Assembly: GCF_022965805.1 (NCBI RefSeq)
Contig: NC_133101.1
Span: 14,727,054-14,791,053, forward strand
Length of the DNA: 64,000 bases
From: Primulina eburnea
Lineage: Eukaryota; Streptophyta; Magnoliopsida; Lamiales; Gesneriaceae
Reading direction: 5' to 3'
The position numbers were made by a program, and so were the translations under genes. The notes under the pieces were generated by a model. It was not told where the DNA came from and searched no databases. It worked only from the letters and a program-made list of their open reading frames with translations. Shown here piece by piece: positions 1 to 11,246 of this stretch. Each line of letters starts with the position of its first letter. Position 1 is the stretch's first letter.

Positions 1-358
1 CCGATTTATACGTGTTGAGTCTTTAGACTCACTAGACTTGATCGATGCAGGTGAGTATGTTGATGAGGAGACAGGAGGTGGCGACCAAGGGGCAGGCTTG
101 GACTGAGTGGGAGGCTAAACCCGAGGACCGCCATGTTTAAGTTTTAAGCAAAAGTTAAATTACTCTGATTTCATATTTTGATGGAAATACTTTGGGCAAA
201 CCTTTTGTGAGCAAATTTTATTGTAGTTATTTTGAACAACCATGTCTTATGGGGGACTTGGTTGAGATATTTTATGGTAAACTTTGAAGGTTATTTTATG
301 TTTAAGAAAATTTTAATTTTTCCGTAAATTTTGAATGGTAAAAGTACGGTACGTTACA
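1..358 (+). repeat. 5' LTR of element A, 3' part only
   Basis: This stretch matches 29046-29404, the end of the 3' LTR, almost base for base, and ends in the same GTACGTTACA. The start of the LTR and the upstream target duplication lie outside the window. Confidence 0.92.
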
Positions 359-360
359 GT

Positions 361-373
361 AGGTATCAGAGCG
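361..373 (+). other. Primer binding site of element A (degenerate)
   Basis: AGGTATCAGAGC follows the LTR after two bases. It resembles TGGTATCAGAGC, the complement of the 3' end of initiator methionine tRNA, with the first base changed. Element C has the intact version at the same place. Confidence 0.75.
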
Positions 374-595
374 GTGTTCTTGTAAAGGGTTACGCCTACC
401 GCCAGCCGCAAGAAGCTCACGAAATAACACCTCAAGTCTGTAAGTTTTAAAGTTTCAAATATTTATGCTATGTAGTATGCATTGAGCTATGATTTCCGCA
501 TGTTCTTGTTTAAGTTCTTATCTCGTGCATCTTATGTATTTATGTCATATTCATGCATGTTGGGTTTACGTTTTGGGTAATTTATTTGAAACAGT

Positions 596-1674
596 ATGCC
601 TCCTAGACGTATGATCAATCGGGAAGTTAGGGAGGAGGATAGAGAGGCCCGTGTCGAAGGGGGGAATCCTCCACCTACCTCCACCTCCAGACATCCAGGC
701 ACAGATGCTTGCAGGTATGACACAGTTCTTCGCACATTTTGCGGGGAACCAGACTACAGCCGCGGGTGCAGGGGCGAGGCCTCAACCAGAAGCAGTGTAT
801 GAGCTGTTTAGGAGGATGAGCCCAAAGGAGTTTTCGGGTACCAATGACCCGATGATAGCTGAGGGATGGATCAAGTCCATCGAGGTGATCTTTGACTTTA
901 TGGAACTGACCGATGCTGATAGGGTCAGGTGTGCTACGTTCCTTCTGTCAGGGGACGCCAGGCCATGGTGGGAGAGTGCGTCTGTGGTGGTCAATTTGCA
1001 GACTTTGTCTTGGGCTGGGTTCAAGGAAGTTTTCTTCGCCAAGTACTTCACTGAAGAGATACGATCCCGATTGACTAGGGAATTCATGACGTTGTGTCAA
1101 GGAGACAACAGCGTGGCAGACTTCATCAGGAAGTTTGAGAGGGGGTGTTACTTTGTACCCCTGATTTCGAATGATGCCCAGGCAAAGCTGAGGCATTTTA
1201 TGGATGGTTTGCGGTCGATCTTGCGCCGTGATGTGAGGGTAGCTGGCCCTAATACATATGCAATTTCCGTTTCTAGGGCTTTGGCGGCAGAGCAAGACCA
1301 GCGGGATATCGAGGCGGACAGGTTGGGCAAGAGGCCCTACCAGGCACCACCGCAACCGCAGCATCAGCATCAGTGACCGCAGCACAAGAGGCCTTACCCA
1401 GGGTCACCAGGGAAGAAACCTTACCAGGGACCGCCGAAGGGCAAGGGTCCAATTAAGCAGCAAGGAGCACCTCAGAAGCCCGTTATTTTCCCAGTGTATC
1501 CTAAGTGCAACCGTCAGCACCCAGGGCAATTCTTATATGGATCAGGCAAGTGCTTCAAGTGTGGAGCTAGTGACCACATGCTAAAGCAGTGCCCACAGTG
1601 GCAGCAGCCGACTCAGGGCAGAGTATTCGCCATGCATGCGCAGGAGGCGAATCCAGACACGACCTTACTGACCG
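596..1674 (+). pseudogene. gag of element A (broken)
   Basis: Encodes the structural Gag protein. It starts MPPRR like the intact gag of element C. The frame shifts by one base near 660-690, and the remaining frame runs from about 651. The core (RRMSPKEFSG, DRVRCATFLLSGDARPWW) matches retrotransposon gag. A TGA at 1374-1376 stands where element C has CGA, a C-to-T change in a CpG. Beyond the stop the same frame continues to a CCHC zinc knuckle at about 1551-1592 (CFKCGASDHMLKQC) that would bind genomic RNA. The exon ends at 1674, where an intron-like segment begins. Confidence 0.88.
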
Positions 1675-1850
1675 GTAAACTTTTCTACCCAAGTTCAGTA
1701 TTATTTTGCCTTGCATGTGGATTTTTATTTGGGATTATTAGTGTGCTAGTATTATTTTTGAATAACTTGAGATATTGGTTTCCTCTATGCTTAAGGTTTA
1801 TACTAGTAATTTTGGGATATAAGTTAGTTGGTTGTTCTAATGTCTCTCAG
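1675..1850 (+). other. Intron-like segment between gag and pol (element A)
   Basis: 176 bp beginning GTAAAC and ending with a pyrimidine-rich TGTCTCTCAG. It is T-rich, unlike the flanking coding sequence. Unspliced reading ends in a stop at 1863-1865. Removing the segment joins gag to protease in frame. Element C has a 175-bp counterpart at the homologous place with the same donor and acceptor. Confidence 0.7.
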
Positions 1851-3122
1851 GAAATATTTTCATAAAGAGATTAGCAACAACGACACTGATAGATTCAGGA
1901 GCCACTCACTCCTTTATCTCGGAGACTTTTGCTAATCATCTGGACATCAAGTCCATTGGCCTAGACATGAATTTTTCAGTGACAGTCCCATCAGGGGAAG
2001 AATTGTTAACTACTAGTGTGGTCAGATATATCGATCTGGAGGTGCAGGGCCACCTAGTGTATGCAGATTTAATTCTACTGTCGATGCCAGAATTCGACAT
2101 TATCTTTGGCATGGACTGGCTGACAAAGAACAGAGTCCTGATTGACTTTCAGAAGAGATCAGTATTAGTCAGGCCGCCGGGCATGGAGCAGTTTTTATTT
2201 GAGCCAGCTAGATGGAAGAGTTTTCCTCGCATGATTTCTTGCATGCAGGCACGGAGACTCATTCCGAAGGGGTGTCAAGCCTTCTTGGCCAGCATTATCT
2301 CAGCACCTGACGTGCTCACTCCTTCTATATCAGAGGTGCCAGTAGTTAAAGAATTCCCAGGCGTCTTTCCAGATGACGTCACAAGCCTTCCACCAGAAAG
2401 AGAGGTGGAGTTTGCCATTGATCTCATGCCAGGCACGGTGCCAATCTCTAAGGCACCGTACCGATTAGCTCCAGCGGAGATGTTAGAACTCAAGCAGCAA
2501 ATTAAGGAGCTTCTCGACAAGGAATTCATACGCCCGAGTTTCTCACCGTGGGGCGCACCAGTACTCTTTGTGAAAAAGAAAGACGGAAGCATGAGACTGT
2601 GCATCGATTACCGTGAGCTGAACAAGGTAACCATCAAGAATAAGTACCCGTTGCCTAGAATCGAAGACTTGTTTGATCAGTTGCAAGGAGCTACCGTGTT
2701 CTCTAAGATAGATCTTTGATCAGGGTATCATCAGCTAAAAGTGAAGGATGCAGATGTCCACAAGACAGCTTTCAGGACCAGATATGGGCATTACGAGTTC
2801 TTGGTGATTCCATTTGGATTGACAAATGCTCCAGCAATTTTCATTGACCTCATGAACCGATTATTTCAGCCGTTCCTCGATCAGTTTGTCATAGTATTCA
2901 TTGACGATATTCTTATACACTCGAAGAGCCATGAGGAGCATAGCCAGCACTTGAGGATAGTTTTACAGACATTGCAGAGCCGTAAGTTATTGGCAAAGTT
3001 CAGTAAGTATGAATTTTGGTTGGAAAAAGTAGTGTTTTTGGGTCATATAGTATCTAGCAGTGGTAACGAGGTGGATCCAGCGAAAGTAGCAGCTGTCAAG
3101 GAATGGGTTGAGCCAAAGAGTG
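1851..3122 (+). pseudogene. pol part 1 of element A: protease and reverse transcriptase
   Basis: Aspartic protease with the [10 protein letters not shown] active-site motif at about 1887-1916, followed by reverse transcriptase ([25 protein letters not shown], catalytic FIDDIL near 2900). A TGA at 2717-2719 replaces the CGA codon of element C (IDL-stop-SGYHQ), another C-to-T change at CpG. The frame continues on both sides. The segment is cut at codon level by Copia element B at 3122 and resumes at 14227. Polymerase catalytic residues are present, but the gene is not intact. Confidence 0.9.
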
Positions 3123-4071
3123 TGAAAGGATTGGTGAATCGGGTGAAGAGTGTTTAGAAAGGGGGGTTGAATAAACACTCTCAATTAAAATATTCTTCGA
3201 CAAACTGATTTCAGTTGTGTTACAAACTGAATCTAAATATCCCATCAGTCAATAACAATCAGTTAAACTGAGTCAACAGTTGCGGAAAACTAACTGACTG
3301 AAAGATAGAGTATCTAACTGAAAATGATAACTGAAATTAATAACAACACAATTTGTTTCTGGATGTTCGGAGACTTGAAAAACTCCTACGTCACCCCTTC
3401 TATCACGAAGATAGGATATTCACTAAAAGACTTTGATCAAATACAAATCAGTGTACTGACCCACTTCAGTTTGGACTTATCACTTTGCCAATACTGAAAC
3501 TCTTAGTATACAAATTTTTTACAGATCGTAACTGATCTTAGCACAACTTAGAAAATCTATCAATCGATTACAAAGTGCTATGAAAGCTCTAGAACGTAGT
3601 CTTGAATACTACTGATATAACTGATAAGTGTGAGCTTTGATTTCTGAGTGTGAGCGGATATTTTTGCAGCGTAACAGCAAGTAAGATAACTGAGAATGGG
3701 ATATATCTTCAGCTGCTGCCTTCGACTATTTATAGGCTTTCCTTTCAACGGTAACTTTAAAGATATTTGAATATTCTAACCGTTGATTGCCACGTCGATA
3801 TATCCTGACAATAGTACACTGTTCATTTCTGAAATGCGGCGAGCCACTACCAGTTGCAGGTGGCTGTACTATTTGTCGGTTTTCGCTTTCAACTGATGAC
3901 GTGTACAGCTGAGAGATCAGCTGGTAAAGATCAGTTGACGATGGAATAGACTTTGATTGAAGCGATCAGTTGACTGATGACGTGTTCAGTTGCGTCAATC
4001 AGTTGGTTCAATTCAGTTGCTAGAATCAGTTGGTCAATCTTTTGTCAAACGCCGGAATTTCGTTTCCAACA
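3123..4071 (-). repeat. 3' LTR of Copia element B
   Basis: On the minus strand TGTTGG...CTTTCA. It is nearly identical to 13273-14221. The purine tract AAAGGGGGAAAT (plus-strand 4072-4083) lies immediately beside it, marking this as the 3' LTR. Confidence 0.94.
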
Positions 4072-4083
4072 ATTTCCCCCTTT
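4072..4083 (-). other. Polypurine tract of Copia element B
   Basis: Minus-strand AAAGGGGGAAAT directly against the 3' LTR; primer for plus-strand DNA synthesis. Confidence 0.85.
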
Positions 4084-4201
4084 ATGGTGTTTGACAAAAC
4101 TATAGAAAAAGACACTTGATTGAATTCACAGTAGATAAAATAAGATGTTGAATCAATTGAATTCTCATTTCTTCAAATAAATACAATAGATACTGCTCTT
4201 A

Positions 4202-6820
4202 TTATTTCTTCTGCTGTTCTAAGATCTCCTTGATCTCTTCCCCCTTTTTGTCAAACAGCTCCATGTTGAAAGATAGCTTTTGAACGTCAGTAGAAAGGAG
4301 CTTGATAGAGGATGACATGTTTTCAATAGCAGTAGACATTGTGACTTGAAGCAGTTCAATTTTTCTTGACACAAGCGACTCCACACTGTCGACCCGTTTG
4401 GTAATGGAGTCTTGAGTGGCAGTCAGACTTGAAATAATGCCTCTATTCTTCTGAATATCATTAATTGCAAATGAAAGAGCGGTAACAGCAGATTGTATAT
4501 CCTTCAGTTTGTGTAACGACTGCTGATTATCGTCCAATTTCAGAGTGTGCGATAATTGCGTATTTTGAATCTTGGAAATGGCAGTAATTATTTGACTCAT
4601 ACTGTCCTGCATATGTTGAACTTCTTCAAAAATAAGATCAAAGTCTGCTGAAGATGGAGGATGAGATTGTCAAGAAGTGCTTGGTTCACTTGTAGTAAGT
4701 TCAGAAATGATCAAGGCTTGATCAGTTGAAATTGTTTCAGCAACATCTCGAACTGAATCATCAGCAGCAGGGATTTCTTCTTGGTCCTGAGGTGGAGAGG
4801 AAGGATTCTGTTCAGTAGATGGTGACATAACCTGAACTGGTGCCTCTAAAGGATGATCGATTGAGTCAACTGGCACATCAGTTGGTATGACCTGATCAGC
4901 AGATGGATCTGGTTGAACAGTTTCTTCTGAAGGAATAGTGACCTCTGGATTGATTTGATCAGCAGAGTGATCAACTTTGTCAGAAACGGGTTCACTTATG
5001 TTGGATTCCTCCACCATAGCTTGAATCACTTCATCAATATGAGCGAAAGAGAGCTCAGCTTCAATATACAGTTGTTGTTCAACAGGCGGTGAAAGAGGCT
5101 TATCAGAAACTGGATCTTCAGTTGGAACAAGAACTAAAGCTGATGATGGTTCTGTTTTGTCAGAGGATGCCTCTTCAAATGTTTCCTCGACGACATCATC
5201 CGAGTCTCCTTGATAGATAACCAATTCTTGATTCAATTCCCAAAACTTGAGTCGATATAGTAGCCCTATAAGATTAGTGTCTAGCTGAGTAATTACAGCT
5301 TGATCAGCGTAGGCAGTAAGGCCAGTAGGCAAGTAATTGGTTTTCAGCTTGGCCACAATTTGAGTCAACTTCTTCGCTCTCATCTGATCAAATAAGTAAC
5401 TCTTTCTCTCCATAGCTTGAGCAATAGAGGCAGCTTTGACAGTTCGGAGAACAAAGGCCTCCAGCTTGATGAATTTGCTCAGCTCAGACTTTTTCTTCAA
5501 TTGCTTGGCAAAAACCTCAGTACGATAGGCTACCCAAGAATCATAGGACTTAATCTTTGAAGCAGCAAAACTGTTCACCTTTGCCCATACAAGGTCAATA
5601 TGAGTCTGAATTGGGTTGGAGGGTCTGGGCTCTACAATCAATTTCCCTTTCCCTTTATCAGTACTCATGATATGAGGAATTTCCAGTCCTGTTCGAGTTG
5701 ATTCCACCTGCTCTACAAATTTTATGCCTTTGGGTCTGGCAGGTGCTACACCAATAGGACGAGATATTTGAATAACAGGAGCTTGAGTCCTAACTGATTC
5801 CTTTTTAGTGTCGACTGAAGCTTCTTGTGGAATGATCTGCAGAGGAACTGCTTCGATAGGCTGCTGATCAGTTAAGGAAATCATTGCATCAGTAGGAATG
5901 GATACCTCAGAAGTTGTTTTAACTCTTTGAGTTCTTGGCTTCTTCGCAATCTGAGGAGATGGAGTATTCTCTGACTCTAATGCACTCAATACCAATTTCT
6001 TTTTGGCAACCTTCAGTTGAGCCAACGTTTTGGCCTTCTTGACTGATTTAGGAGCGGCTAACTGAGTCCCAATTTCCTGTTAGATTTGCACAAACTGAGT
6101 AGGAGTTATGTCCATTTTGGGTTTGATTGGCATCGTGTTCTTTGCATGGAACACCTTAAATTTCGATGACCTTTCAGAATCATCAGCCACTAATCCTTTT
6201 ACTTTCAACAGATAACTGATTTGAACAGCAAAATCCTTGGATTGTTTAGAAGACATAAACATATTCTTCAGAATATTAAAGATGAGATGCTTCCAGTTAA
6301 GTTTGCGATCAGCCATAATAACAGTAATGGCCTGAAATTTCTCCAAGGTGAGGGCAGCAAATGATCCAGCTTTTGCCAAAATCCCTTTAGCAACTACATC
6401 AGCAAGCAATTGAACTTCATGCTTGAGTTCCTTCTTAGGATCAGAAACTTTAATCTTCCGTCCATCAGCAGAGAGAAGGGATTGCATTTCCTCAATATCA
6501 GATGCTTTAACATCCGAAAGTTGTGCCATACCATCAGAGGGTAAAGAAAATAATTCACCAAGAGAATCTTCAGAGATGGTCAGCAACTGACCATTGATAG
6601 TAGAATTAATGTTTCCCTCAGAATCAATCATGCCAGTGGAGTAGAAATCCTGAAGTTCTTTGGGATAAATATCCTGTGAAGATTGTCCCAAAAATATTCT
6701 CAGACCAGCAGATTCAAGTTTCTGAAATGCCTTCTTGACTTCAGCATCGCCAAAAGATAAGATAGATCCAAAGTTGATGGCCATAGCATTCAACATAAAA
6801 GCGAGAATTTGAGTTGCCAT
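4202..6820 (-). pseudogene. Third ORF of Copia element B, unknown function
   Basis: One frame of 873 codons from ATG at 6820, broken by TAA at 6078-6080 (CAA expected) and TGA at 4670-4672. N-terminal part (~245 aa) is a helical, conserved-looking module (GQLLTISEDSLGELFSLPSDG, AGSFAALTLEKFQAI). The middle (~450 aa) is acidic, rich in Pro/Ser/Glu and probably disordered. The last ~136 aa is a coiled coil (IENMSSSIKLLSTDVQKLS). It occupies the env-like position of Sireviruses, but I see no signal peptide or membrane segment. Similar N-terminal modules recur in Lamiales hypothetical proteins (memory only). Confidence 0.7.
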
Positions 6821-7367
6821 TGATAACTGAGAGAGTTCCTGAAAGAAAATTCGAAGGATGAAAGAGTTCTTGCTTTCAAAAATTTGAGAATAATCGTGAT
6901 GTGAAACTGAAATGAAGCGGGTAATGGTACATATGTACGTGACTATTCAAATTCTTGGACACGTGTCAGTCCGTAGATATTTTGAAAAACAAGATGTGTA
7001 CGTGTGCTATAAGCGTGTGTACAAATTTGAGCGGTTAAAAATGAGTCCACGTTATAAACTGAAATTCATCATGAGTTTAGCAGACAGTCACGTCATTTGA
7101 TTTGGAATATAATCGGTTTAATTAGTTAACTTATATGAGAAGATTAGTGAGATATTCAACTTAACGATCAGTTAATAAACCTAAGTCCTTTCAGTTGAAA
7201 ATGCACTAACAACTGTCTTCTCAGTTAACCTCTTGAACCATTATTCCCCCTTAATAAATGCATAAAAAAAATGACGGCAATAGACAGAAATGATTAAAGG
7301 TAAGCCTGGTGCTTGGCAGAGTAATCGTCACTTAAAGAAGTGTCCTTTCATTTCCCTCTTCTTGGAC
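6821..7367. other. Non-coding spacer of Copia element B
   Basis: AT-rich sequence between the third ORF and the antisense TATA box. Short plus-strand frames are present without codon character. A further spacer, 7826-8015, lies between the antisense poly(A) signal and the end of pol. Confidence 0.5.
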
Positions 7368-7375
7368 TATAAATA
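7368..7375 (+). promoter_or_regulatory. TATA box of the antisense gene
   Basis: TATAAATA on the plus strand in CTATAAATAAG, 64 bases before the ATG at 7432. Spacing suits a 5' leader of about 30-35 bases. Confidence 0.5.
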
Positions 7376-7431
7376 AGAGTAAAATGGTTAGTCGCAGCAA
7401 TCTCAGCAAATAATTTCCATAGAAATAAGGA

Positions 7432-7821
7432 ATGGCCGGTGCTGGAAGCTCAATCGTCTCTCCGTTCTCGCTGCAGGCCCAAAAATAGGCCATTGAAGAC
7501 GAAGTGTTTTACTCAAGCCTTCCTTATTGGGAGGAGTTGCAGGAGCTGGAGCTCCTGTACTACTCTGGACAGGTCACCACTTTCAAGCGGATGGCCCAAC
7601 TAAGAGAAGTGCGGGAGCACTTAAATGTTCCTTCGGGGGTGGACCTCTTCAAGGATGGTCATCTCTATCAGCTCTTTCTTCTGAAGGAGCTGGAGACCCT
7701 CCGCCGCATCGCTTCCTCCCACAGTTTCTGCAAAACCTCTTCCTCAACACTAGCTGCATGGTTGAGTATGTGGATAACTGATGTGGAGGATAAATATGAG
7801 AATGTAACCCGCTCCTCTTAA
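7432..7821 (+). pseudogene. Small antisense gene inside Copia element B
   Basis: Plus-strand ORF, opposite to the element's own genes, between pol and the third ORF. ATG at 7432, about 129 codons, stop TAA at 7819-7821. One in-frame TAG at 7486-7488 divides it, probably from CAG. A TATA box lies 64 bases upstream and AATAAA overlaps the stop at 7820-7825, so it has the outline of a complete Pol II unit. A 9-codon upstream ORF begins at 7384. The predicted protein is helical and acidic (EELQELELLYYSG, RMAQLREVREHL); I do not recognise a domain. It could be an accessory gene of the element or a captured host fragment. Confidence 0.5.
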
Positions 7822-8015
7822 TAAAATGTTTATTATGTTTTTTATCGTCGTTGTTCTTTGTTCCTGCTTGCAGTAATCTGTATGAGATACAAACACAAGA
7901 ACTACAAAAACGCTAACTGACATCATTTAAAAAATCATAAGAATAAGCAACTCACTCAAATAATCAGTAAGAAAGCAGTAAAGCTGATAAATAAATTACG
8001 AGCAATAATAATTAA

Positions 8016-11000
8016 TTAGGACAAATCAATTAATCCAAGTATATTGCGAAAGTGAGAAAACTTAGTCTCAGCCAGTGGTTTGGTGAAGATGTCGGCCGCT
8101 TGTTGTTCAGTTGATACGTATTCCAATCTGATGTTCTTCTTTATAGCATGGTCTCTGATGAAGTGATGTCTGACATCTATATGCTTAGTCCTGGATTGAA
8201 GAACTGGATTATACGTAATAGCAATTGTACTCGTGTTGTCACAGAATATTGGCGATTCCTTTGCATCAACACCATAATCTTTCATTTGTTGCTGAATCCA
8301 GAGCAGTTGGGCACAGCAGCTTCCAGCAGCAAGATATTCTGCTTCAGTTGTGGAAGTTGCTATGGATTTTTGCTTCTTACTGAACCAAGAGATCAGTCTG
8401 TCTCCCAGAAACTGACATGATCCACTTGTACTTTTTCGATCAAGCTTGCATCCTGCATAGTCTGCATCTGAATAGCCAACTAAATTGAAAGATGAGTCTT
8501 TAGAGTACCATAAACCAACATTTTGCGTGCCTTTAAGATATTTCAAGATACGTTTGGCAGCAGAAAAATGTGATTGCTTAGGATTAGCTTGGAATCTTGC
8601 ACACATACATACAGCAAACACAATATCAGGACGACTAGCAGTTAGGTACAATAATGAACATATTCTGTAGAGCGTCGTCTCAACTGATATTCCCCCTTGA
8701 TCAGTGTCTAATTTAGCTGATGAGCACATAGGGGTGCTTGCAGCTGAACATGATTCCATGCCAAATTTCTTCAGCAATTCCTTTGTGTACTTGGTTTGAC
8801 TGATAAAAGTTCCTGAATCCAGTTGTTTCACTTGTAGACCAAGGAAGAATGTTAGTTCATCCATCATACTCATCTCGAATTTTTCCTGCATTAACTTGGA
8901 AAACTTCTCGCATAGTTTGGGGTTAGTTGACCCAAAAATAATATAGTCAACATAAATTTGAACAAGTAGAATATGATCATTCTTGGCAATTTGAACAATG
9001 TTTTATCAACTGATCCAACAGAAAAGTCATGATCAGTTAGAAATTTTGAAAGTGTTTCATACCAAGCTCTTGGAGCTTGTTTAAGACCGTATAAAGCTTT
9101 GTTCAAATGATAGACATGATCAGGAAGGTGGTGATTTACATAACCTGGAGGTTGTTCAACGTAAACTTCTTCCTGCAACTGGCCATTCAGAAATGCACTC
9201 TTTACGTCCATTTGATAGACTTTGAAGTTTTGAATGAGGCATAGGCAAGGAATCTCTGATTGCCTCCAGTCTTGCAACTGGTGCATATGTCTCATCGTAG
9301 TCAATTCCTTCTTCCTTCCTATAACCTTGTGCTACCAGCCTTGCTTTGTTGCGCACAACTGAGCCATCTTCATTTAGCTTATTCCTGTAAACCCACTTTG
9401 TACCTATCACAGTTTTTGAAATTGGTCTTGGAACTAGGTTTTAGACATTGTTATGGATAAACTGATTTAGCTCTTCTTGCATTGCATTTATCCAGTTAGG
9501 ATCAGCAAGAGCTTCATCGGTTTTCTTTGGCTCCAGTTGAGATACAAAAGCTGAATGAATAAATAAGTTAAGCATCTGATTTCTTGTTCTTACCGGATCA
9601 GATGGATTACCTATCACCAATTCTGAAGGATGTGATTTCTTCCATCTAAGTTCAGCATTTGTTTCTTCTGTATTAACAATATCCTCGGTAGGTGACTGAA
9701 TATCTTCAGTTTCAGTTGGAGCTAATTCAGTTGGCAACTGATTCTCATTTGTATGCTCCACTAACTGATTGTCAGGATTTGCTTCCAATTCAGCTGATTG
9801 ATCTAATATTTCAGGTCAGGTGATTGGAGATTGTTTTGATTAAGATGAGCATCTTCTTCATCATCATCCAAGCTTATATCTGTAAATCTATCAGCTAGCT
9901 CAACTGTATCAGTTGGCTTAACGTTAGTGTAGATTCATCAAACACAACATGAATAGATTCCTCAACATTCAAGGTATTTTTGTTGAAGACTCTATAAGCT
10001 TTACTCACAGAAGAATAACCAAGAAATATCCCCTCTGCAGATTTAGCGTCAAAAGCTTTTAAATGGGTTTTACCATTGACAAGTATAAAGCATCTGCAGC
10101 CGAATATTTTGAAGTAGGAAACCACACTTTTTCTTCCATGCCAGATCTCATAAGGTGTTTTCATATGATTCTTATTAATCATCGATCTTTTTTGAGTATA
10201 ACACGCAGTGTTCACTGCCTCTGCCCAAAACCTTTGAGAGATAGAAGAATCAGCAAGCATTGTTCTAGCAGCCTCTTTGAGGGTCCGATTTCTCCTTTCA
10301 GCTACACCATTTTGCTGAGGAGTTCTGGCTGCTGAGAGCTCATGCTTGATTCCGGTATTCTCTAAGTAATTTGAAAGAATTTGATTGATAAATTCAGTTC
10401 CTCGATCGGATCTGATTCTATCAATTCCAACTGATTTTTCATTTAATAATCTTTTGAAAAGCTTAATCAGTTGAGCAGCAGTTTGGTCTTTGGACTTGAG
10501 AAATATAACCCAAGTGAATCTTGAAAAATCGTCTACAACCACAAAGGTGTATTTCATTCCCCCTAAGCTCATGACTGGTATAGGACCAAATTGATCAATA
10601 TGTAGCAGTTCTAAGCATCGGGAAGAAGATTTACGACCCTTGTTCTTAAAAGAGGATTTGATTTGTTTACCAAACTGACATGCTGAGTAAATTTTGTCTT
10701 TGATAAAATCCATTTTGGGCAATCCAGTAACAAGATCGTGGTTACTCAAATAAGCAATAGATTTTAAATTGAGGTGGTTTAATCTCTTATGCCACAACCA
10801 GTTTTTAGAAGATTTTGATGCAATAAAACATACTGGTGCATAAGGTTGATCATTCCAACTGACTTTGTAAGTGTTTCCACACCTTTTGCCAGTTTGGATG
10901 ATCTCTTCAGTTGAGTTTTTGACTGAACAAGAATGTTTGTCAAACTGAAATGAGAATCCATTATCGCATAACTGACTGATACTGATCAGATTATACTTGA

Positions 11001-11175
11001 GATTCTCAACTAATAAAACATCATTAATGGTGAAGTTACCATGGATAAGCTTACCCTTACCCACAGTTTTACCTTTAGAGTTATCTCCAAAACTGATGTT
11101 TGGTCCAGTGTACTTAGTCAGTTGAGATAATAAATTTGAATCTCCTGTCATGTGGCGTGAACATCCACTGTCCAA
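8016..11175 (-). pseudogene. pol of Copia element B (PR-INT-RT-RH, several frames)
   Basis: Protease motif LDSGCSRHMTGD at the start. Next comes the integrase zinc region, then the integrase core with Asp in HIDQFGP, Asp in RSDRGTEF and Glu in GVAERRNR (9895-11175). Reverse transcriptase follows in pieces: 9156-9410 ([19 protein letters not shown]), 8891-9304 ([22 protein letters not shown]). RNase H is in 8016-8891 (SDADYAGC, STTEAEYLA, TKHIDVRHHF). At least three frameshifts separate these pieces. The catalytic YVDD box reads YVDY at about 8940-8954. Function is therefore lost even apart from the frameshifts. Confidence 0.9.
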
Positions 11176-11246
11176 ATACCATATAGATCAAGTGCTTGTA
11201 CCTATTACCTGCAATCAAACACAAGATAAGATTGTGGTACCCTTTT

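Noticed and set aside
4202..6820. Third ORF of the Copia element as a true envelope gene
   Set aside because: No signal peptide, membrane segment or cysteine pattern could be seen; only the position is env-like.
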